A stretch of 64,000 nucleotides of DNA. It comes from Glaciibacter superstes DSM 21135 (GTDB taxonomy: Bacteria > Actinomycetota > Actinomycetes > Actinomycetales > Microbacteriaceae). Below the pieces are notes generated by a model. That model saw only the letters and a list, made by a program, of their open reading frames with translations, searched no databases and had not been told where the DNA came from. A program made the translations under genes and the position numbers. Positions 36,729 through 45,652 of the stretch are shown here, piece by piece. Position 1 is the stretch's first letter. Every line of letters starts with the position of its first letter. Location of the stretch: positions 128,566 through 192,565 of the forward strand of contig NZ_ATWH01000013.1 in the NCBI RefSeq assembly GCF_000421145.1. Reading direction: 5' to 3'.

Positions 36729-37088
36729 ATGACACAGATATCCGCGTATGACATCGTCAAGAGTTACCATCGCGCCTGGACGAGCGGCGACGTCGAGCAC
36801 GCCATGATCTATGTCGCCGACGGCATCACCTGCCGCGCGCCGGGCATCGACTTGAACGGCAAAGCCGCCTACCAGGACTTCATCGCCGGGTTCGCGCCCG
36901 CCCTCATCGGTGTGGCCGATATCGCCGAGTTCACCGACGGAGATCGTGTCGCACTCTTCTACTACCCGCAGACCGCAGGGACCTCGGCGACTCCGGCTGC
37001 TGAGTGTTTCACGATCAAAGACGGCAAGATCAGCGAGAGCATACTGATCTTCGACCGGCTCTCGTACGGCCCGCCCGAACCGGACTGA
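36729..37088 (+). CDS. SnoaL/NTF2-like domain protein
   Basis: A 119-residue protein with the NTF2-like cone: SAYDIVKSYHRAWTSGDVEHAMIYVADG (in part: VKSYHRAW, DVEHAM) at the start and ECFTIKDGKISESILIFD at the end. These folds serve as small enzymes or ligand-binding proteins. It is third in the ArsR cluster, 40 bases after the SRPBCC gene. Confidence 0.8.
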   Translation: MTQISAYDIVKSYHRAWTSGDVEHAMIYVADGITCRAPGIDLNGKAAYQDFIAGFAPALIGVADIAEFTDGDRVALFYYPQTAGTSATPAAECFTIKDGKISESILIFDRLSYGPPEPD

Positions 37089-37102
37089 CGCCGGAGGCTC
37101 TG

Positions 37103-37450
37103 ATGACAACCGCGCAGAATGCGCTGATCGAACGACTCCGAGATCTGGTCACAGATGAGCCGATAATGCGCGAGGTGTCGATGTTCGGCGGTCGATCGTT
37201 CATGGTCAACGAGAAGATGATCCTCAGTGCCCTGAAAGATGGCGGGCTGCTGGTTCGCGTCGCTGCCGACCAGCACGAAGAACTGGTCAGTCATCATGGA
37301 GCGGTACAGGCCGAGATGGGAGCCGGGCGCGAAATGGGACCCGGCTGGATCGAAGTCGCCGCCGAATCGATTAGCGACGACGAGAACCTTGCCTTCTGGT
37401 TCGAGGTCGCCATGGAATACAACCGAGCCGTGACCGGAGGTAGCCGATGA
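37103..37450 (+). CDS. TfoX/Sxy N-terminal domain protein
   Basis: A 115-residue protein with the TfoX-N signature REVSMFGGRSFMVNEKMI and a central VRVAADQHEELV. The ATG at 37103 is chosen because GGAGG lies five bases before it. Stand-alone TfoX-N proteins are frequent in actinobacteria and not tied to competence. Last gene of the ArsR cluster. Confidence 0.82.
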   Translation: MTTAQNALIERLRDLVTDEPIMREVSMFGGRSFMVNEKMILSALKDGGLLVRVAADQHEELVSHHGAVQAEMGAGREMGPGWIEVAAESISDDENLAFWFEVAMEYNRAVTGGSR

Positions 37451-37469
37451 ACGCATTTCAGTTGCTGGA

Positions 37470-37859
37470 TCAGCGTAGCTGGAGCTCGATGAGCGGGTGA
37501 TCCGCGAAGACCTCGAGAATGAGCTCGAAGTAAGTCTTTCCGAGTCCGTTCCGCAGGCCGTCGAGATCCGACTGGATGCGTTGCTGATCGAAGGAATGCG
37601 GTCGTGACAACTTGTTCTGCAGCCACAGCTGCGTCTCATCGAACCCGAGCGCATCACGGCTATGGGCGTGGTCGGTCCAGACGAACGTAGCCGGATCGCC
37701 CTCGCGAATCTCGCCGTCTACCCGGTGGAGGATGTCGTTGAACCCATCCAGGCTCGACCCGAGGCGCCAGTCCTGGTCTGCCATCAGCTCTCGGTTGAGC
37801 TGCTCGTACAGGTCGGCGATACCGTGCACCTCTGCACCGTCGATTCGGTACTGCTTCAT
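37470..37859 (-). CDS. Barstar-family protein (ribonuclease inhibitor), orphan
   Basis: About 129 residues. The barstar core is visible: YRIDGAEVHGIADLYEQLNRELM, then WRLGSSLDGFNDIL, whose D residues align with the acidic barnase-binding helix of barstar, and a following FVWTDH strand. ATG 37859 fits family length; two upstream ATG/GTG codons are in frame. No barnase-type RNase with its signature was found nearby, so it is an orphan immunity-like gene or a defence against toxins of other strains. It opens a decayed islet. Confidence 0.75.
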   Translation of the reverse strand: MKQYRIDGAEVHGIADLYEQLNRELMADQDWRLGSSLDGFNDILHRVDGEIREGDPATFVWTDHAHSRDALGFDETQLWLQNKLSRPHSFDQQRIQSDLDGLRNGLGKTYFELILEVFADHPLIELQLR

Positions 37860-37876
37860 CGGTCGAATTCCTTCCT

Positions 37877-38002
37877 TCATCTGCTCACGACAGTTGACCA
37901 CACTACGTCGAGCACGCAGAGACCGTCGTCCGTCTCGCGATAGAACACGTCGCCTGGGAAGACTCGATCCGAGGTGGCGCCGTCGGCTCCGAGTTCGCGC
38001 AT
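37877..38002 (-). CDS. Doubtful 41-residue ORF upstream of barstar gene
   Basis: ATG 38002 begins a 41-codon frame (MRELGADGATSDRVFPGD, then VFYRETDDGLCVLDVVWS) ending in a TGA at 37877-37879, just before the barstar start. The composition looks protein-like, but there is no ribosome site or recognised domain. It overlaps a GNAT remnant on the other strand by a few bases. It may be the tail of a lost gene. Confidence 0.25.
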   Translation of the reverse strand: MRELGADGATSDRVFPGDVFYRETDDGLCVLDVVWSTVVSR

Positions 38003-38108
38003 CGGACTGGGGCTGCTGCCGTCAGCCCGTGCCAAGGGCTACGGCACCGACGTGATCGCGGTGCTGCGCTCCGCCGAGCGCAACGGCTCCGTTCGCGAGG
38101 GCGTCTAA
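37998..38108 (+). pseudogene. GNAT acetyltransferase C-terminal remnant
   Basis: A 36-residue open stretch reads RIGLGLLPSARAKGYGTDVI and ends GSVREGV-stop. The R-x-K-G-Y-G-T segment is the acetyl-CoA-binding loop of GNAT proteins. Neither the N-terminal part nor a normal C-terminal end is present, so this is a gene fragment. Confidence 0.5.
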
Positions 38109-38186
38109 CCGTTTCGGTCGGAGGTGATGACACGGAGGTTGATGGCACTGACCACCCTGGGTCGCACTGGGCAGCGAGGCCCGGTG

Positions 38187-38759
38187 TCAGTCGAGCATCC
38201 GTCGCATAAGGATTCGCGGAATACCACCTGAGACGGAGTCGGTGTCGGCTGCTTTTGTGAAGCCGGCCCGTTCGAACATGCTGCGCGTGCCGACGAAGGC
38301 CATGGTGAGGTCGACCCTCTGGTCGGCGTTGTCGGCGGGGTAGCTTTCGACAGCAGGTGCCCCGGATGCCCGTGCGTACTCAACGGCACCCTCGATGAGC
38401 GCGCCCGTGATGCCCTGTTTGCGGAAACCAGGGCGCACTCGGATGCACCAGAGCGACCAGACGGGCAGGTCGTCGATATGCGGGATCTTCCTTGAATTCG
38501 CGAACGGATGAAGCTCAGCGCGAGGCGCGATCCCAGCCCAGCCGACGACCTCCCCGTCACGGTGCGCGAGTACGCCGGGCGCGACTTCACGCGCGCACAA
38601 TTGCCGCACTTTGTTCGCCCGTTCGGTGCCCTTCAGTTCCCGGTTCTCCTTTGAGCCAAGCCGCCATGACAGGCACCAACACACTGACGATTCCGGCTTC
38701 TTCGGCGCGAACATCGTCGCCATGTCATCAAAGTCGCTGGCCGGCTTCACCTCGATCAT
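38187..38759 (-). CDS. GNAT-family N-acetyltransferase
   Basis: A 190-residue protein. The acetyl-CoA site is WSLWCIRVRPGFRKQGITGALIEGAVEYARASG (in part: IRVRPGFRKQGITGALIEGA), preceded by DGEVVGWAGIAPR. An N-terminal CWCLSWRLG segment with two cysteines is found in a subgroup of uncharacterised GNAT proteins. Complete, in contrast to the fragments around it. Substrate unknown. Confidence 0.83.
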   Translation of the reverse strand: MIEVKPASDFDDMATMFAPKKPESSVCWCLSWRLGSKENRELKGTERANKVRQLCAREVAPGVLAHRDGEVVGWAGIAPRAELHPFANSRKIPHIDDLPVWSLWCIRVRPGFRKQGITGALIEGAVEYARASGAPAVESYPADNADQRVDLTMAFVGTRSMFERAGFTKAADTDSVSGGIPRILMRRMLD

Positions 38760-38847
38760 TGTCACCCCCGCTTTCGCTCAGCCAACTGGATGGTTGGTTC
38801 ACCTGGTCGGCATCCTCACGGCTGTCGATTTCGCCCCAGCGCCTGGA

Positions 38848-39000
38848 TCAAGTCAAATGCAAACGCCGGTTCATATCAACCTGCATTATCGCAGTTGAGG
38901 GATTGAACGCGATCTCCCAGAGGTACCCATCGAGGTCGGCCAGATAGGCGGGAGTATCCGCCCCATTCCTTCTCAAACAGCACTGCCGGACAGGCGACGA
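38848..39000 (-). pseudogene. VOC/glyoxalase-family remnant, frameshifted
   Basis: One frame reads PAVLFEKEWGGYS; the adjacent frame continues TPAYLADLDGYLWEIAFNPS and stops at 38848. Joined, they match the C-terminal end of VOC (glyoxalase/bleomycin resistance-like) proteins, which end GGYSGYFADPDGxLWEVAxNP. The upstream part is lost, and the sequence runs into an HNH remnant on the opposite strand. Confidence 0.65.
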
Positions 39001-39017
39001 CGGCCCGGTTCCGGGGT

Positions 39018-39353
39018 GTGACACCCGACGTGTTCGTCACCGTCCCCGCTCTCACGTTGCTGGGTATGTCGGAGGAACAGGGGAACCTCAACGGGTACGG
39101 ACCCATCGACCCGGACACCGCCCGCGACCTCGCCGCAAAATGCCCGTCGTTCGTCAGGATCCTGACCCATCCCGAAACGGGGGTGGTGCTCTCCGTGGGC
39201 AGAGACCGCTACCAGGTGCCGGCCGACCTGCGGAGAATGCTCCAGCTGCGCGACGGGACCTGCCGGTTCCCCGGCTGCAACCGACAAGCCGCCGGCTGCG
39301 ACATCGACCACAGCGAAGACTGGAACCACGGAGGTGAAACCGCCCACAACTGA
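39018..39353 (+). pseudogene. DUF222/HNH endonuclease remnant
   Basis: About 111 residues match the C-terminal half of the actinobacterial DUF222-HNH (13E12 repeat) family: VTVPALTLLGM, GYGPIDPDTARDLAA, RDGTCRFPGCNRQAAGCDIDH and NHGGETAHN. The frame stops right after that point, before the second half of the HNH metal site (usually a following HLC..HH). The N-terminal DUF222 part is absent. Truncated at both ends, so not functional. Confidence 0.75.
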
Positions 39354-39480
39354 CGAACGACGCGAGGTGAGTTCGAGACGCATGCTTCGCTCGCGCCCCG
39401 ATCCGGCGCTTGAAATCGGAGCCCATGAGCGACGCCACCAGGCACTCGAGCGAGCAACGAATCGTTGCGCCCTCACGTCA

Positions 39481-39825
39481 GTGTGGATCGATCACCTGCA
39501 CAAGACCGACCCTGAGCTGGGAGGCGCGCTCGACCGGTCTGTAGTGGTTCAGCATCCGATGGTCATTGCTGAGCTCTCGCTCGGTTCCATTCGCAACCGA
39601 GCGAGCTTCGTCGAACTGTTGTCGAACCTCCCGTCGACACCTGCAGCCACGCACGACGAAGTCAATCGATTCATCGATCGGCATGCCCTATTCGGTCAAG
39701 GGTTGAGTCTCGTCGATGCTCACCTGCTGGCCTCCGTCATGCTTGCGCCTGGCACGAGGATGTGGACGAGCGATAAGCCCCTGGTTGCTGCAGCGCAACG
39801 ACTCGGAGTCGCGCACCAGAACTGA
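39481..39825 (+). pseudogene. VapC PIN-domain toxin lacking its N-terminus
   Basis: SVWIDHLHKTDPELGGAL is followed by VIAELSLGSI, LSLVDAHLLASVML and MWTSDKPLVAAAQRLG: the PIN domain of VapC toxins from just after the usual 'VDTS' start. The first metal-binding aspartate and the start codon are missing; the upstream in-frame sequence (39334 on) has no similarity I recognise. GTG 39481 could start a truncated protein. No antitoxin gene lies upstream. Confidence 0.65.
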
Positions 39826-39920
39826 CTGGCCTGACCCGCTGGCGCTCGCACTCCAAACGACGAGACCGGATCTGCCATTATTGGGACGACGACTGACGGT
39901 GCCGGCAGAGGAGACAAAAC

Positions 39921-40400
39921 GTGTACAGGCTGCTCATCATCTTGCTCATGGTCGTTCTGCCCATCGCTGGCGTGGTGTTCGACCTCGTCCGCACTGCGGG
40001 AACAATCGACCTCTGGTCGAGCATCGGCAACTGGTTCGTCTTCTGGGTAGTCGGGGTGCGATTGTTCACGGCCGGCGTGAGCCAGATCTTCCGTCCGCAG
40101 TTCACCTCGCAGAGCATCCTCGGCACCAGGAACTCGGGTGCAGACCAAATCGTGCAGGAGTTGGGCTTTGCCAACGTTGCGATGGGCGCGGTGGGACTCG
40201 TCGCAACGTTGTGGCTTCCCGATTGGATCGTTCCTGCCGCACTGGCCGGTGCCATATTCCTCGGGCTCGCCGGATTCCGTCACGTCGCGAAGAAGAACAA
40301 GAACCCCATGGAAGCCCTCGATACCTACACCGATATCTTCGGGTGCGTCGTGCTTGCGGCTTTCTTGACCGTCACCCTGGTCACGTCGTTGCAGGCTTAG
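39921..40400 (+). CDS. Four-helix membrane protein (DUF6790-like)
   Basis: A 159-residue protein with four hydrophobic segments. The stretch NSGADQIVQELGFANVAMGAVGL between helices 2 and 3 resembles a family of small membrane proteins of unknown function (DUF6790, named from memory). ATG 39921 is preceded by AGGAGA. No operon partner is evident. Confidence 0.7.
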   Translation: MYRLLIILLMVVLPIAGVVFDLVRTAGTIDLWSSIGNWFVFWVVGVRLFTAGVSQIFRPQFTSQSILGTRNSGADQIVQELGFANVAMGAVGLVATLWLPDWIVPAALAGAIFLGLAGFRHVAKKNKNPMEALDTYTDIFGCVVLAAFLTVTLVTSLQA

Positions 40401-40418
40401 AGTCAACGGCTGGCGTCG

Positions 40419-40862
40419 CTACAGAGTGCGCCCGCTGTCGGGATCGGTGCCCGGACGCACGTTCGGATCGGCGTCCGGGCGCATGTTCGGGTCGGCGTCA
40501 CGGTTCGCCTTCACGTTGCCGTGCGCGTCGACGTCCGGGTCAACGTCATCCGCTCGCTTGAACTGCTGCTCGGCTTCGACCCGCGCGCTCTCGGCATCCG
40601 ATTGGCGCTCTGAGCTCTCGCGACTCAGCCGTTCCGCTTTGACGCGCGCTTGTTCCGCATCGGCTCTCGCGCGTGCCGCATCTGCCTCGCGCTCGCGCGC
40701 GGCCAGGTCTGCGTCCGCACCCTTCTCCCGCAAATCGGCGGCCTGGTGGCGGTTTGCCTCGACTCTCGCCTCGCGGCTTCGACGCGACGCGAAGACGGCG
40801 ATCACGATGATGATGATCACCACAACAACGACGACGATCCAGATGAGCAGGTTGGTATCCAT
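40419..40862 (-). CDS. Membrane-anchored charged helical protein
   Basis: A 147-residue protein: one N-terminal helix (LLIWIVVVVVVIIIIVIAVF), a long charged helix rich in Ala/Arg/Glu (residues about 30-105, probable coiled coil), and a C-terminal Asp/Pro-rich repeat (NMRPDADPNVRPGTDPD). ATG 40862 has AGAGGCGG upstream. Such proteins are common beside stress genes in Microbacteriaceae. Function unknown. Confidence 0.7.
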   Translation of the reverse strand: MDTNLLIWIVVVVVVIIIIVIAVFASRRSREARVEANRHQAADLREKGADADLAAREREADAARARADAEQARVKAERLSRESSERQSDAESARVEAEQQFKRADDVDPDVDAHGNVKANRDADPNMRPDADPNVRPGTDPDSGRTL

Positions 40863-40936
40863 GTGTGATCCGCCTCTCTGCGGAGATATCGAGTTCTCCC
40901 AGTTAACTCCCCTCGACACAAACCCGCTAGGGAGAC

Positions 40937-42892
40937 CTATTCGGCGCGATTGCCGTGAAGTCCGCCTTCCTCAAACGGGCTGGTAACTCCTCGATAAGCC
41001 AGGGCCATCATCATTCCCTCTGCCGCGTGCTCGAGATTGTGGCAGTGGTCCATCCAGATGCCGGGATTGTCCGCCGTGACCTCGACGACCCAGACCTCGC
41101 CGGGCTGCACGTCAAATGTGTCCAGCCAGAGTGGCGAACCTGTCGAACGGATGCCGTCGCGTGAGACGACAAGCACGTGATGGCCGTGCACATGCATCGG
41201 GTGCGTCTCCCAGCCGCGGTTCGCAACCGTGAGCCGAACCACGTCCCCTTCGTCGACCTCAATACTCGGGATGTGGGGGTAGACCTCACCGTTGACTGTG
41301 TAGCCGTACGCAGGAAGACCGTGCAGGAATCGCGGATCACGGTCGAGCACCATCTTCGCTTCCACGCGGTTGGGGCCGGTGAGGGATGCGACAGCGCCAC
41401 GCGCGCCGTAATCGAGCAGATCCAGGTCGCCGACAGCCGAATCCGAGCGCGGAACGACCTTTCCGCCCGGTGACAAGGCCAGCGACGCCCGGGAGGAGGC
41501 ATCCGTCGTCAACAAAACACCGGAGTCCGGCACCTCGAACGACACGTCGAGTCGCCCGCCGGCCGGAACTCGCAACGCCTTCCCGGCGACCGGCTTTGGG
41601 CCGGCGAGATCCCGGCCATCAGCGGCGACAACTGTGAAGGCGACGCCGTCGAGGCGGAAGCGATGCGGCACCTGGTCGGTGTTGACCAGACGCAGCCGCA
41701 CGGATTCGCCCGCAGGAACATCGAGCGCCTCCGCCCGGTCTGATTCGCCCAGGATCACCGAACCGCCCAGGGTGCGCAACGGCGCGGTTACGTCGAGGTT
41801 CTCGGCTATACCGTCTGTCGGCAGTACGACCAGCGTTCCGAACAGGCCCCTCTTCACACCATCGGAGGAGACCTGGTGGGTGTGATACCAATACGTGCCA
41901 GTTTCGTCCGCCACGAAACGATAGGTGAAAGCCTCGCCGGGCAGCACCGCGTCCTGCGTGACGCCCGCGACCCCGTCCTCGCCGTTCGGCACGTCGTATC
42001 CGTGCCAGTGGATCGTCACGCCGGCGTCGATGTCCCTGTTGCGCAGCTCCACCTCGACGAGATCGCCTTGGGTGACGCGAATCTCCGGTCCAGGCATCGA
42101 TCCGTATGTCCACGCTGAAACGTTGGCCCCAGACGCGAGGGTGATGCTCTGCTGCTGCGCCGTGAGCTCAAATCGTTGCACGGCTCCCGGCGCGTCTTCC
42201 GGAGTGCGCAGCTCCTCGACCGAGACTCCAGCCGACTCTGCAGGCGCAGGCGCGGCGGGGCCGTGCGTGGCAGGGCCGTGTGCGTGTGTTTCCGCAAGTG
42301 CACCGGGCACCGCGACACTTCCGAACCAGCTCAGGCCGACGGATGCCACCAGCACGAGAGCCGTCAACGCGGCTATTCCGCTGACCAGCCGCCTCCCCAG
42401 CTGCGCGAACTGCGCGTAGGAGAGCCAGGTCGCCAGCACCGTGAGCGCCAGCAACGACACCGCCGGAACAATGCCGAGAGGATAGCCGACAAGCATCCTG
42501 GCCAGGATGCCGGCAACCCCGGCGGCAGCGGCGCCGACCAGCACGGTTGGAACGATCGGGCGCAGGGCGCTACGGTGACCGCGCACCGCAGCGACAAGCG
42601 GACGGCCGGCCACGGCAACCGCGACAAGCGCTGCGACGGCCGAGAGGGGAAGAGCGAAAAGCAGCTTCTCCTGCGCGAACGACCAGTCATGCGTGGCGAG
42701 CCGCCCACCGAGAACCGCCTGGCCGGCGACGCCCAGCACGCCGGCAATGGCCAGGCCGAGCACCAGTCGACCACGCGTCGGTGAGGAGGGTCCGGCGAGG
42801 AGCCCTCCCGCGATCACCGACCCTGCAAGCCACGAACCCGCGGTGAGGACGGCCACCGCGAGGTCGATGGCGAGCAGCCCAAACCCGGTCAC
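40937..42892 (-). CDS. Membrane multicopper oxidase
   Basis: A 651-residue protein. About six N-terminal helices (residues 1-220) are followed by the cupredoxin domains. All copper motifs are present: HWHGYDVP, YWYHTHQ, HPMHVHGHHVL and the T1/T2/T3 motif WMDHCHNLEHAAEGMM. The GTG start at 42892 overlaps the stop of the upstream membrane gene (GTGA), replacing a longer frame from 43099. Similar oxidases detoxify Cu(I) or oxidise metals outside the cell. The candidate operator at 43591-43621 suggests metal control. The fused membrane domain is characteristic of an actinobacterial subgroup. Confidence 0.92.
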   Translation of the reverse strand: MTGFGLLAIDLAVAVLTAGSWLAGSVIAGGLLAGPSSPTRGRLVLGLAIAGVLGVAGQAVLGGRLATHDWSFAQEKLLFALPLSAVAALVAVAVAGRPLVAAVRGHRSALRPIVPTVLVGAAAAGVAGILARMLVGYPLGIVPAVSLLALTVLATWLSYAQFAQLGRRLVSGIAALTALVLVASVGLSWFGSVAVPGALAETHAHGPATHGPAAPAPAESAGVSVEELRTPEDAPGAVQRFELTAQQQSITLASGANVSAWTYGSMPGPEIRVTQGDLVEVELRNRDIDAGVTIHWHGYDVPNGEDGVAGVTQDAVLPGEAFTYRFVADETGTYWYHTHQVSSDGVKRGLFGTLVVLPTDGIAENLDVTAPLRTLGGSVILGESDRAEALDVPAGESVRLRLVNTDQVPHRFRLDGVAFTVVAADGRDLAGPKPVAGKALRVPAGGRLDVSFEVPDSGVLLTTDASSRASLALSPGGKVVPRSDSAVGDLDLLDYGARGAVASLTGPNRVEAKMVLDRDPRFLHGLPAYGYTVNGEVYPHIPSIEVDEGDVVRLTVANRGWETHPMHVHGHHVLVVSRDGIRSTGSPLWLDTFDVQPGEVWVVEVTADNPGIWMDHCHNLEHAAEGMMMALAYRGVTSPFEEGGLHGNRAE

Positions 42893-43488
42893 GGAACGAT
42901 GGTGGGAGTTCCCGTCGCCGTTCCGGTGCTGGTCGGTCTGCCCGCTCCGGCGACACGGGGTGGAGCTTCGGTGTCGGTGGTGAGGGGACCGGTGGCGACG
43001 GGGTCGGAAACCGTGTCGCGCGACACCGGCTCCGTTGCGATGGAATCGCGTTCGCGCGGCGCGCGGTCTGTGGCCGGGCGGCCACTTGCGAGGCGCCACG
43101 CCCGCTTGGTCAGCACGGCACTGATCCAGAGGATCGCCACTCCGTTCAGACCGTGGAAGCCCAGCATGATGGTTGCGCCAATGGGAATCTCAGCGCTCTC
43201 CTCGCTGACGTTGAAGATCGACGACGTGATGATGAACAGCACCGTCTGGAACAGCACGAGTACCAGCGGAAGAACGCTGAGCCAGATGGTGTTCTTCCCT
43301 GCTCTGGCCAGCAGTGCAGCGATCAGGGTAAGCAAGGCGAGGAGCGCAACGACGACACGTCCGTTCGTGCCGTGGATGGCGAACAGCTCCTCCTCCGGCA
43401 GGCTGAAGACGCCCATCGCGGCGAAATAGAACTGCAGCACGACGGCAACAGTGAGCAGAGTGGTGACAACAGCGAATACCTTGCGCAT
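42889..43488 (-). CDS. Four-helix membrane protein (DUF6220-like) coupled to the oxidase
   Basis: A 199-residue protein with four helices (VFAVVTTLLTVAVVLQFYFA, then RVVVALLALLTLIAALLA, VLPLVLVLFQTVLFIITS and MLGFHGLNGVAILWISAVL) with FHGLNG before the last one, and a Thr/Pro-rich tail. This resembles DUF6220 (from memory). ATG 43488 follows AAGGAG. It is translationally coupled to the multicopper oxidase and may be part of its membrane complex or electron path. Confidence 0.78.
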   Translation of the reverse strand: MRKVFAVVTTLLTVAVVLQFYFAAMGVFSLPEEELFAIHGTNGRVVVALLALLTLIAALLARAGKNTIWLSVLPLVLVLFQTVLFIITSSIFNVSEESAEIPIGATIMLGFHGLNGVAILWISAVLTKRAWRLASGRPATDRAPRERDSIATEPVSRDTVSDPVATGPLTTDTEAPPRVAGAGRPTSTGTATGTPTIVP

Positions 43489-43590
43489 CAGGGACTCCTT
43501 CGAGGAAGATCCAACACACCGGTTCATGTGCCGGGTGGCGAGCAGATTACACCTCAGGTGTCGACTAGGCGATGATTCCTCGCGAAATTA

Positions 43591-43621
43591 GGTACTCCCC
43601 AGTCGGGAGTATGGGGGTACC
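43591..43621. promoter_or_regulatory. Candidate metal-responsive operator of the oxidase operon
   Basis: TACTCCC-cagtc-GGGAGTA (43593-43611) is a perfect 7+5+7 dyad of MerR-family size. It is nested in an outer GGTAC.CCCC/GGGG.GTACC pair (43591-43621) that also recalls CsoR-type sites. It lies about 105 bases before the start at 43488. The regulator is not in the window. Confidence 0.5.
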
Positions 43622-43784
43622 TGAGGCATAGGGGGTTCGGTAGCTCGCCGGCAGCAGGTTCGGGGACAGCGTGTGCTGGGCCGTCGACATCGCCTGCGAT
43701 GCAGCCTGCGATGCCGCTGACACCGTGTGCGGTGCCGCTATGCTGGAGGTGCACAGTCACAAGTGAATACAGGGCCACATAGGC

Positions 43785-43985
43785 CGATGCGGGAGAGCCG
43801 GTCGTCGCAGGACGGACCGGCACCGAAGGAGCAATCCTCCCCGACAATCTCTCAGGTACGCGTACCGCATCGAACTGGCCACTCTGAAAAGCAGCCGCAC
43901 ACGGCTCGCCCAAGGTGAAAGTCGCGCGAGCATTTTATGCGCGGTGAAGCTCTCAGGCCGGATGACAGAGGGGGAGTTCCCACGG
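43785..43985 (+). ncRNA. Tandem glycine riboswitch
   Basis: Two glycine aptamers in a row precede gcvT. Aptamer 1 has GGGAGAGCCGG (43790-43800), CCGAAGGAGCAA (43823-43834), AATCTCTCAGGTA and ACTCTGAAAAG (to 43890). Aptamer 2 begins CACGGCTCGCCCAAGGTGAA and has GCGGTGAAGCTCTCAGG and GACAGAGG (to about 43970). These are the consensus blocks of the class. Glycine binding switches on the cleavage operon. A GACCC-GAC-GGGTC type hairpin follows before the gcvT ribosome site. Confidence 0.92.
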
Positions 43986-44046
43986 GACCCGACCGGGTCT
44001 CGGAGAATCTCGTCCGGCATCCGCCCGGCGACGACCCGGAGAACTC

Positions 44047-45201
44047 ATGACCTCGGCCCCTGAACCCGGTACCAACCCAAGCAACACCGAACGCTACTCG
44101 CCCCTGCATCAGACCCATGTCGATGCCGGCGCCAGTTTCACCGACTTCGCCGGCTGGCAGATGCCGGTGCGCTACTCGAGCGACCTCGCCGAGCACCACG
44201 CGGTGCGTACCGCCGCCGGGCTGTTCGACCTCTCTCACATGGCCGAGATCGTGGTGAGCGGGCCGGATGCCGGTGCTTTTCTCGACTATGCCCTCGCGGG
44301 GAAGATTTCGACCATCGACCTGTGGCAGGCGAAGTACAGCCTCCTGCTCAACGAGGCAGGCGGCATCATCGACGACCTCGTCGTCTACCGGCTTCGGGAG
44401 AGTGAGTTTCTCGTCGTCGCCAACGCCGGCAACCGCTTCGCCGCCGCCGACGCACTCACCAACCGGGCAGCTCGTTTTGACGTCACGGTCGACGACCAAA
44501 GCGACGATTACGCGCTCATCGCCGTGCAAGGACCGGCCGCGCGCGCCATCGCCCAGGCGACATCCGGAATCACCGACCTGGGCTCGCCGCTCGACGAGCT
44601 GAAGTACTACCGGGCGACGGATGCGGTTTTCAACGGAGTGCCGCTTCTCATCGCCCGCACCGGCTACACCGGAGAAGACGGCTTCGAGTTGTATCTCGGA
44701 ACGGATGCCGCCACGGCCCTCTGGAACGCCCTCACCACCGCGGGTGCCGCGCACGATCTCGTTCCCGCCGGCCTCGCGAGCCGTGACACGCTCCGCCTTG
44801 AGGCGGGCATGCCGCTCTACGGGCACGAGTTGAACGCCACCTTGTTTCCCGCCCAGGCGGGGCTCGGCCGTGTCGTCAACCTGGCCAAGGAGACCGACTT
44901 CATCGGTCGCGCCGCAAGCGAAGAAGGACCGCGAGCCGATGCCCGCGTGCTCGTCGGACTGAGCGGCGAGGGAAAACGCGCAGGCCGGGCCGGCTACCAG
45001 GTCTTCCACTCTGCCGATGCTCCGGAACCCGAGGGCGAGATCACCAGCGGTGCGCTGTCACCGACCCTCGGGCATCCCATCGCCATGGCCTACGTTGCTC
45101 CTGCGCTCGCCCAGCCAGGAACCGGCCTCTTCGTCGACATCCGCGGAACCCGGGTTCCGGTGACCGTGGTTCCCCTCCCGTTCTACAAACGCCAGAAGTA
45201 A
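44047..45201 (+). CDS. gcvT: Glycine cleavage system T protein (aminomethyltransferase)
   Basis: A 384-residue folate-binding enzyme that moves the methylene group from H-protein-bound aminomethyl to tetrahydrofolate, releasing ammonia. The start region [29 protein letters not shown], the folate-site [14 protein letters not shown] and [20 protein letters not shown] are typical. GGAGAA precedes ATG 44047. The stop overlaps an alternative start of gcvH (TAATG). Confidence 0.96.
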   Translation: MTSAPEPGTNPSNTERYSPLHQTHVDAGASFTDFAGWQMPVRYSSDLAEHHAVRTAAGLFDLSHMAEIVVSGPDAGAFLDYALAGKISTIDLWQAKYSLLLNEAGGIIDDLVVYRLRESEFLVVANAGNRFAAADALTNRAARFDVTVDDQSDDYALIAVQGPAARAIAQATSGITDLGSPLDELKYYRATDAVFNGVPLLIARTGYTGEDGFELYLGTDAATALWNALTTAGAAHDLVPAGLASRDTLRLEAGMPLYGHELNATLFPAQAGLGRVVNLAKETDFIGRAASEEGPRADARVLVGLSGEGKRAGRAGYQVFHSADAPEPEGEITSGALSPTLGHPIAMAYVAPALAQPGTGLFVDIRGTRVPVTVVPLPFYKRQK

Positions 45202-45248
45202 TGAACGCCGTTGACGACACCTTCATAGCCCCATCGAAAGGACACACC

Positions 45249-45620
45249 ATGGCTGACAAGACCACGCTCCAATACACCGCAGAGCACGAGTGGGTGCAGG
45301 TGGCGGATAACGAAGCCACCATCGGCATCACCGCGTACGCGGCAGAGAAACTCGGCGATGTCGTCTTCGTCGAACTCCCCGCAGTGGGCACAGAGATATC
45401 AGGCGGCACAGTCGTCGGTGAGATCGAGTCGACCAAATCAGTCGGCGAGCTCTTCGCGCCGTTCGACGGCACCATCACCGCGATCAACGACGCTGTCGTC
45501 GACAGCCCTGAGCTGGTGAACACAGACCCATTCGGCGAAGGCTGGTTGGTCAAGGTCGCCTTCACGGCGCTGCCCACCATGCTCAGCTACGACGAGTACT
45601 CCGCCATCGTCGGCGAATAG
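45249..45620 (+). CDS. gcvH: Glycine cleavage system H protein (lipoyl carrier)
   Basis: A 123-residue shuttle protein. The lipoylated lysine is K63 in [12 protein letters not shown], and the framework [10 protein letters not shown] and [15 protein letters not shown] are standard. ATG 45249 follows AAAGGA at a good distance and gives family length; an ATG at 45201 overlapping gcvT adds 16 untypical residues. Partner of GcvT, GcvP and lipoamide dehydrogenase (the last not in the window). Confidence 0.96.
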   Translation: MADKTTLQYTAEHEWVQVADNEATIGITAYAAEKLGDVVFVELPAVGTEISGGTVVGEIESTKSVGELFAPFDGTITAINDAVVDSPELVNTDPFGEGWLVKVAFTALPTMLSYDEYSAIVGE

Positions 45621-45652
45621 CCGCGACGAAACCGATTCGAGACCGCACACCA

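Noticed and set aside
43852..45009. 385-codon reverse frame over the gcvT start
   Set aside because: Overlaps the glycine riboswitch and gcvT, both well supported on the forward strand.
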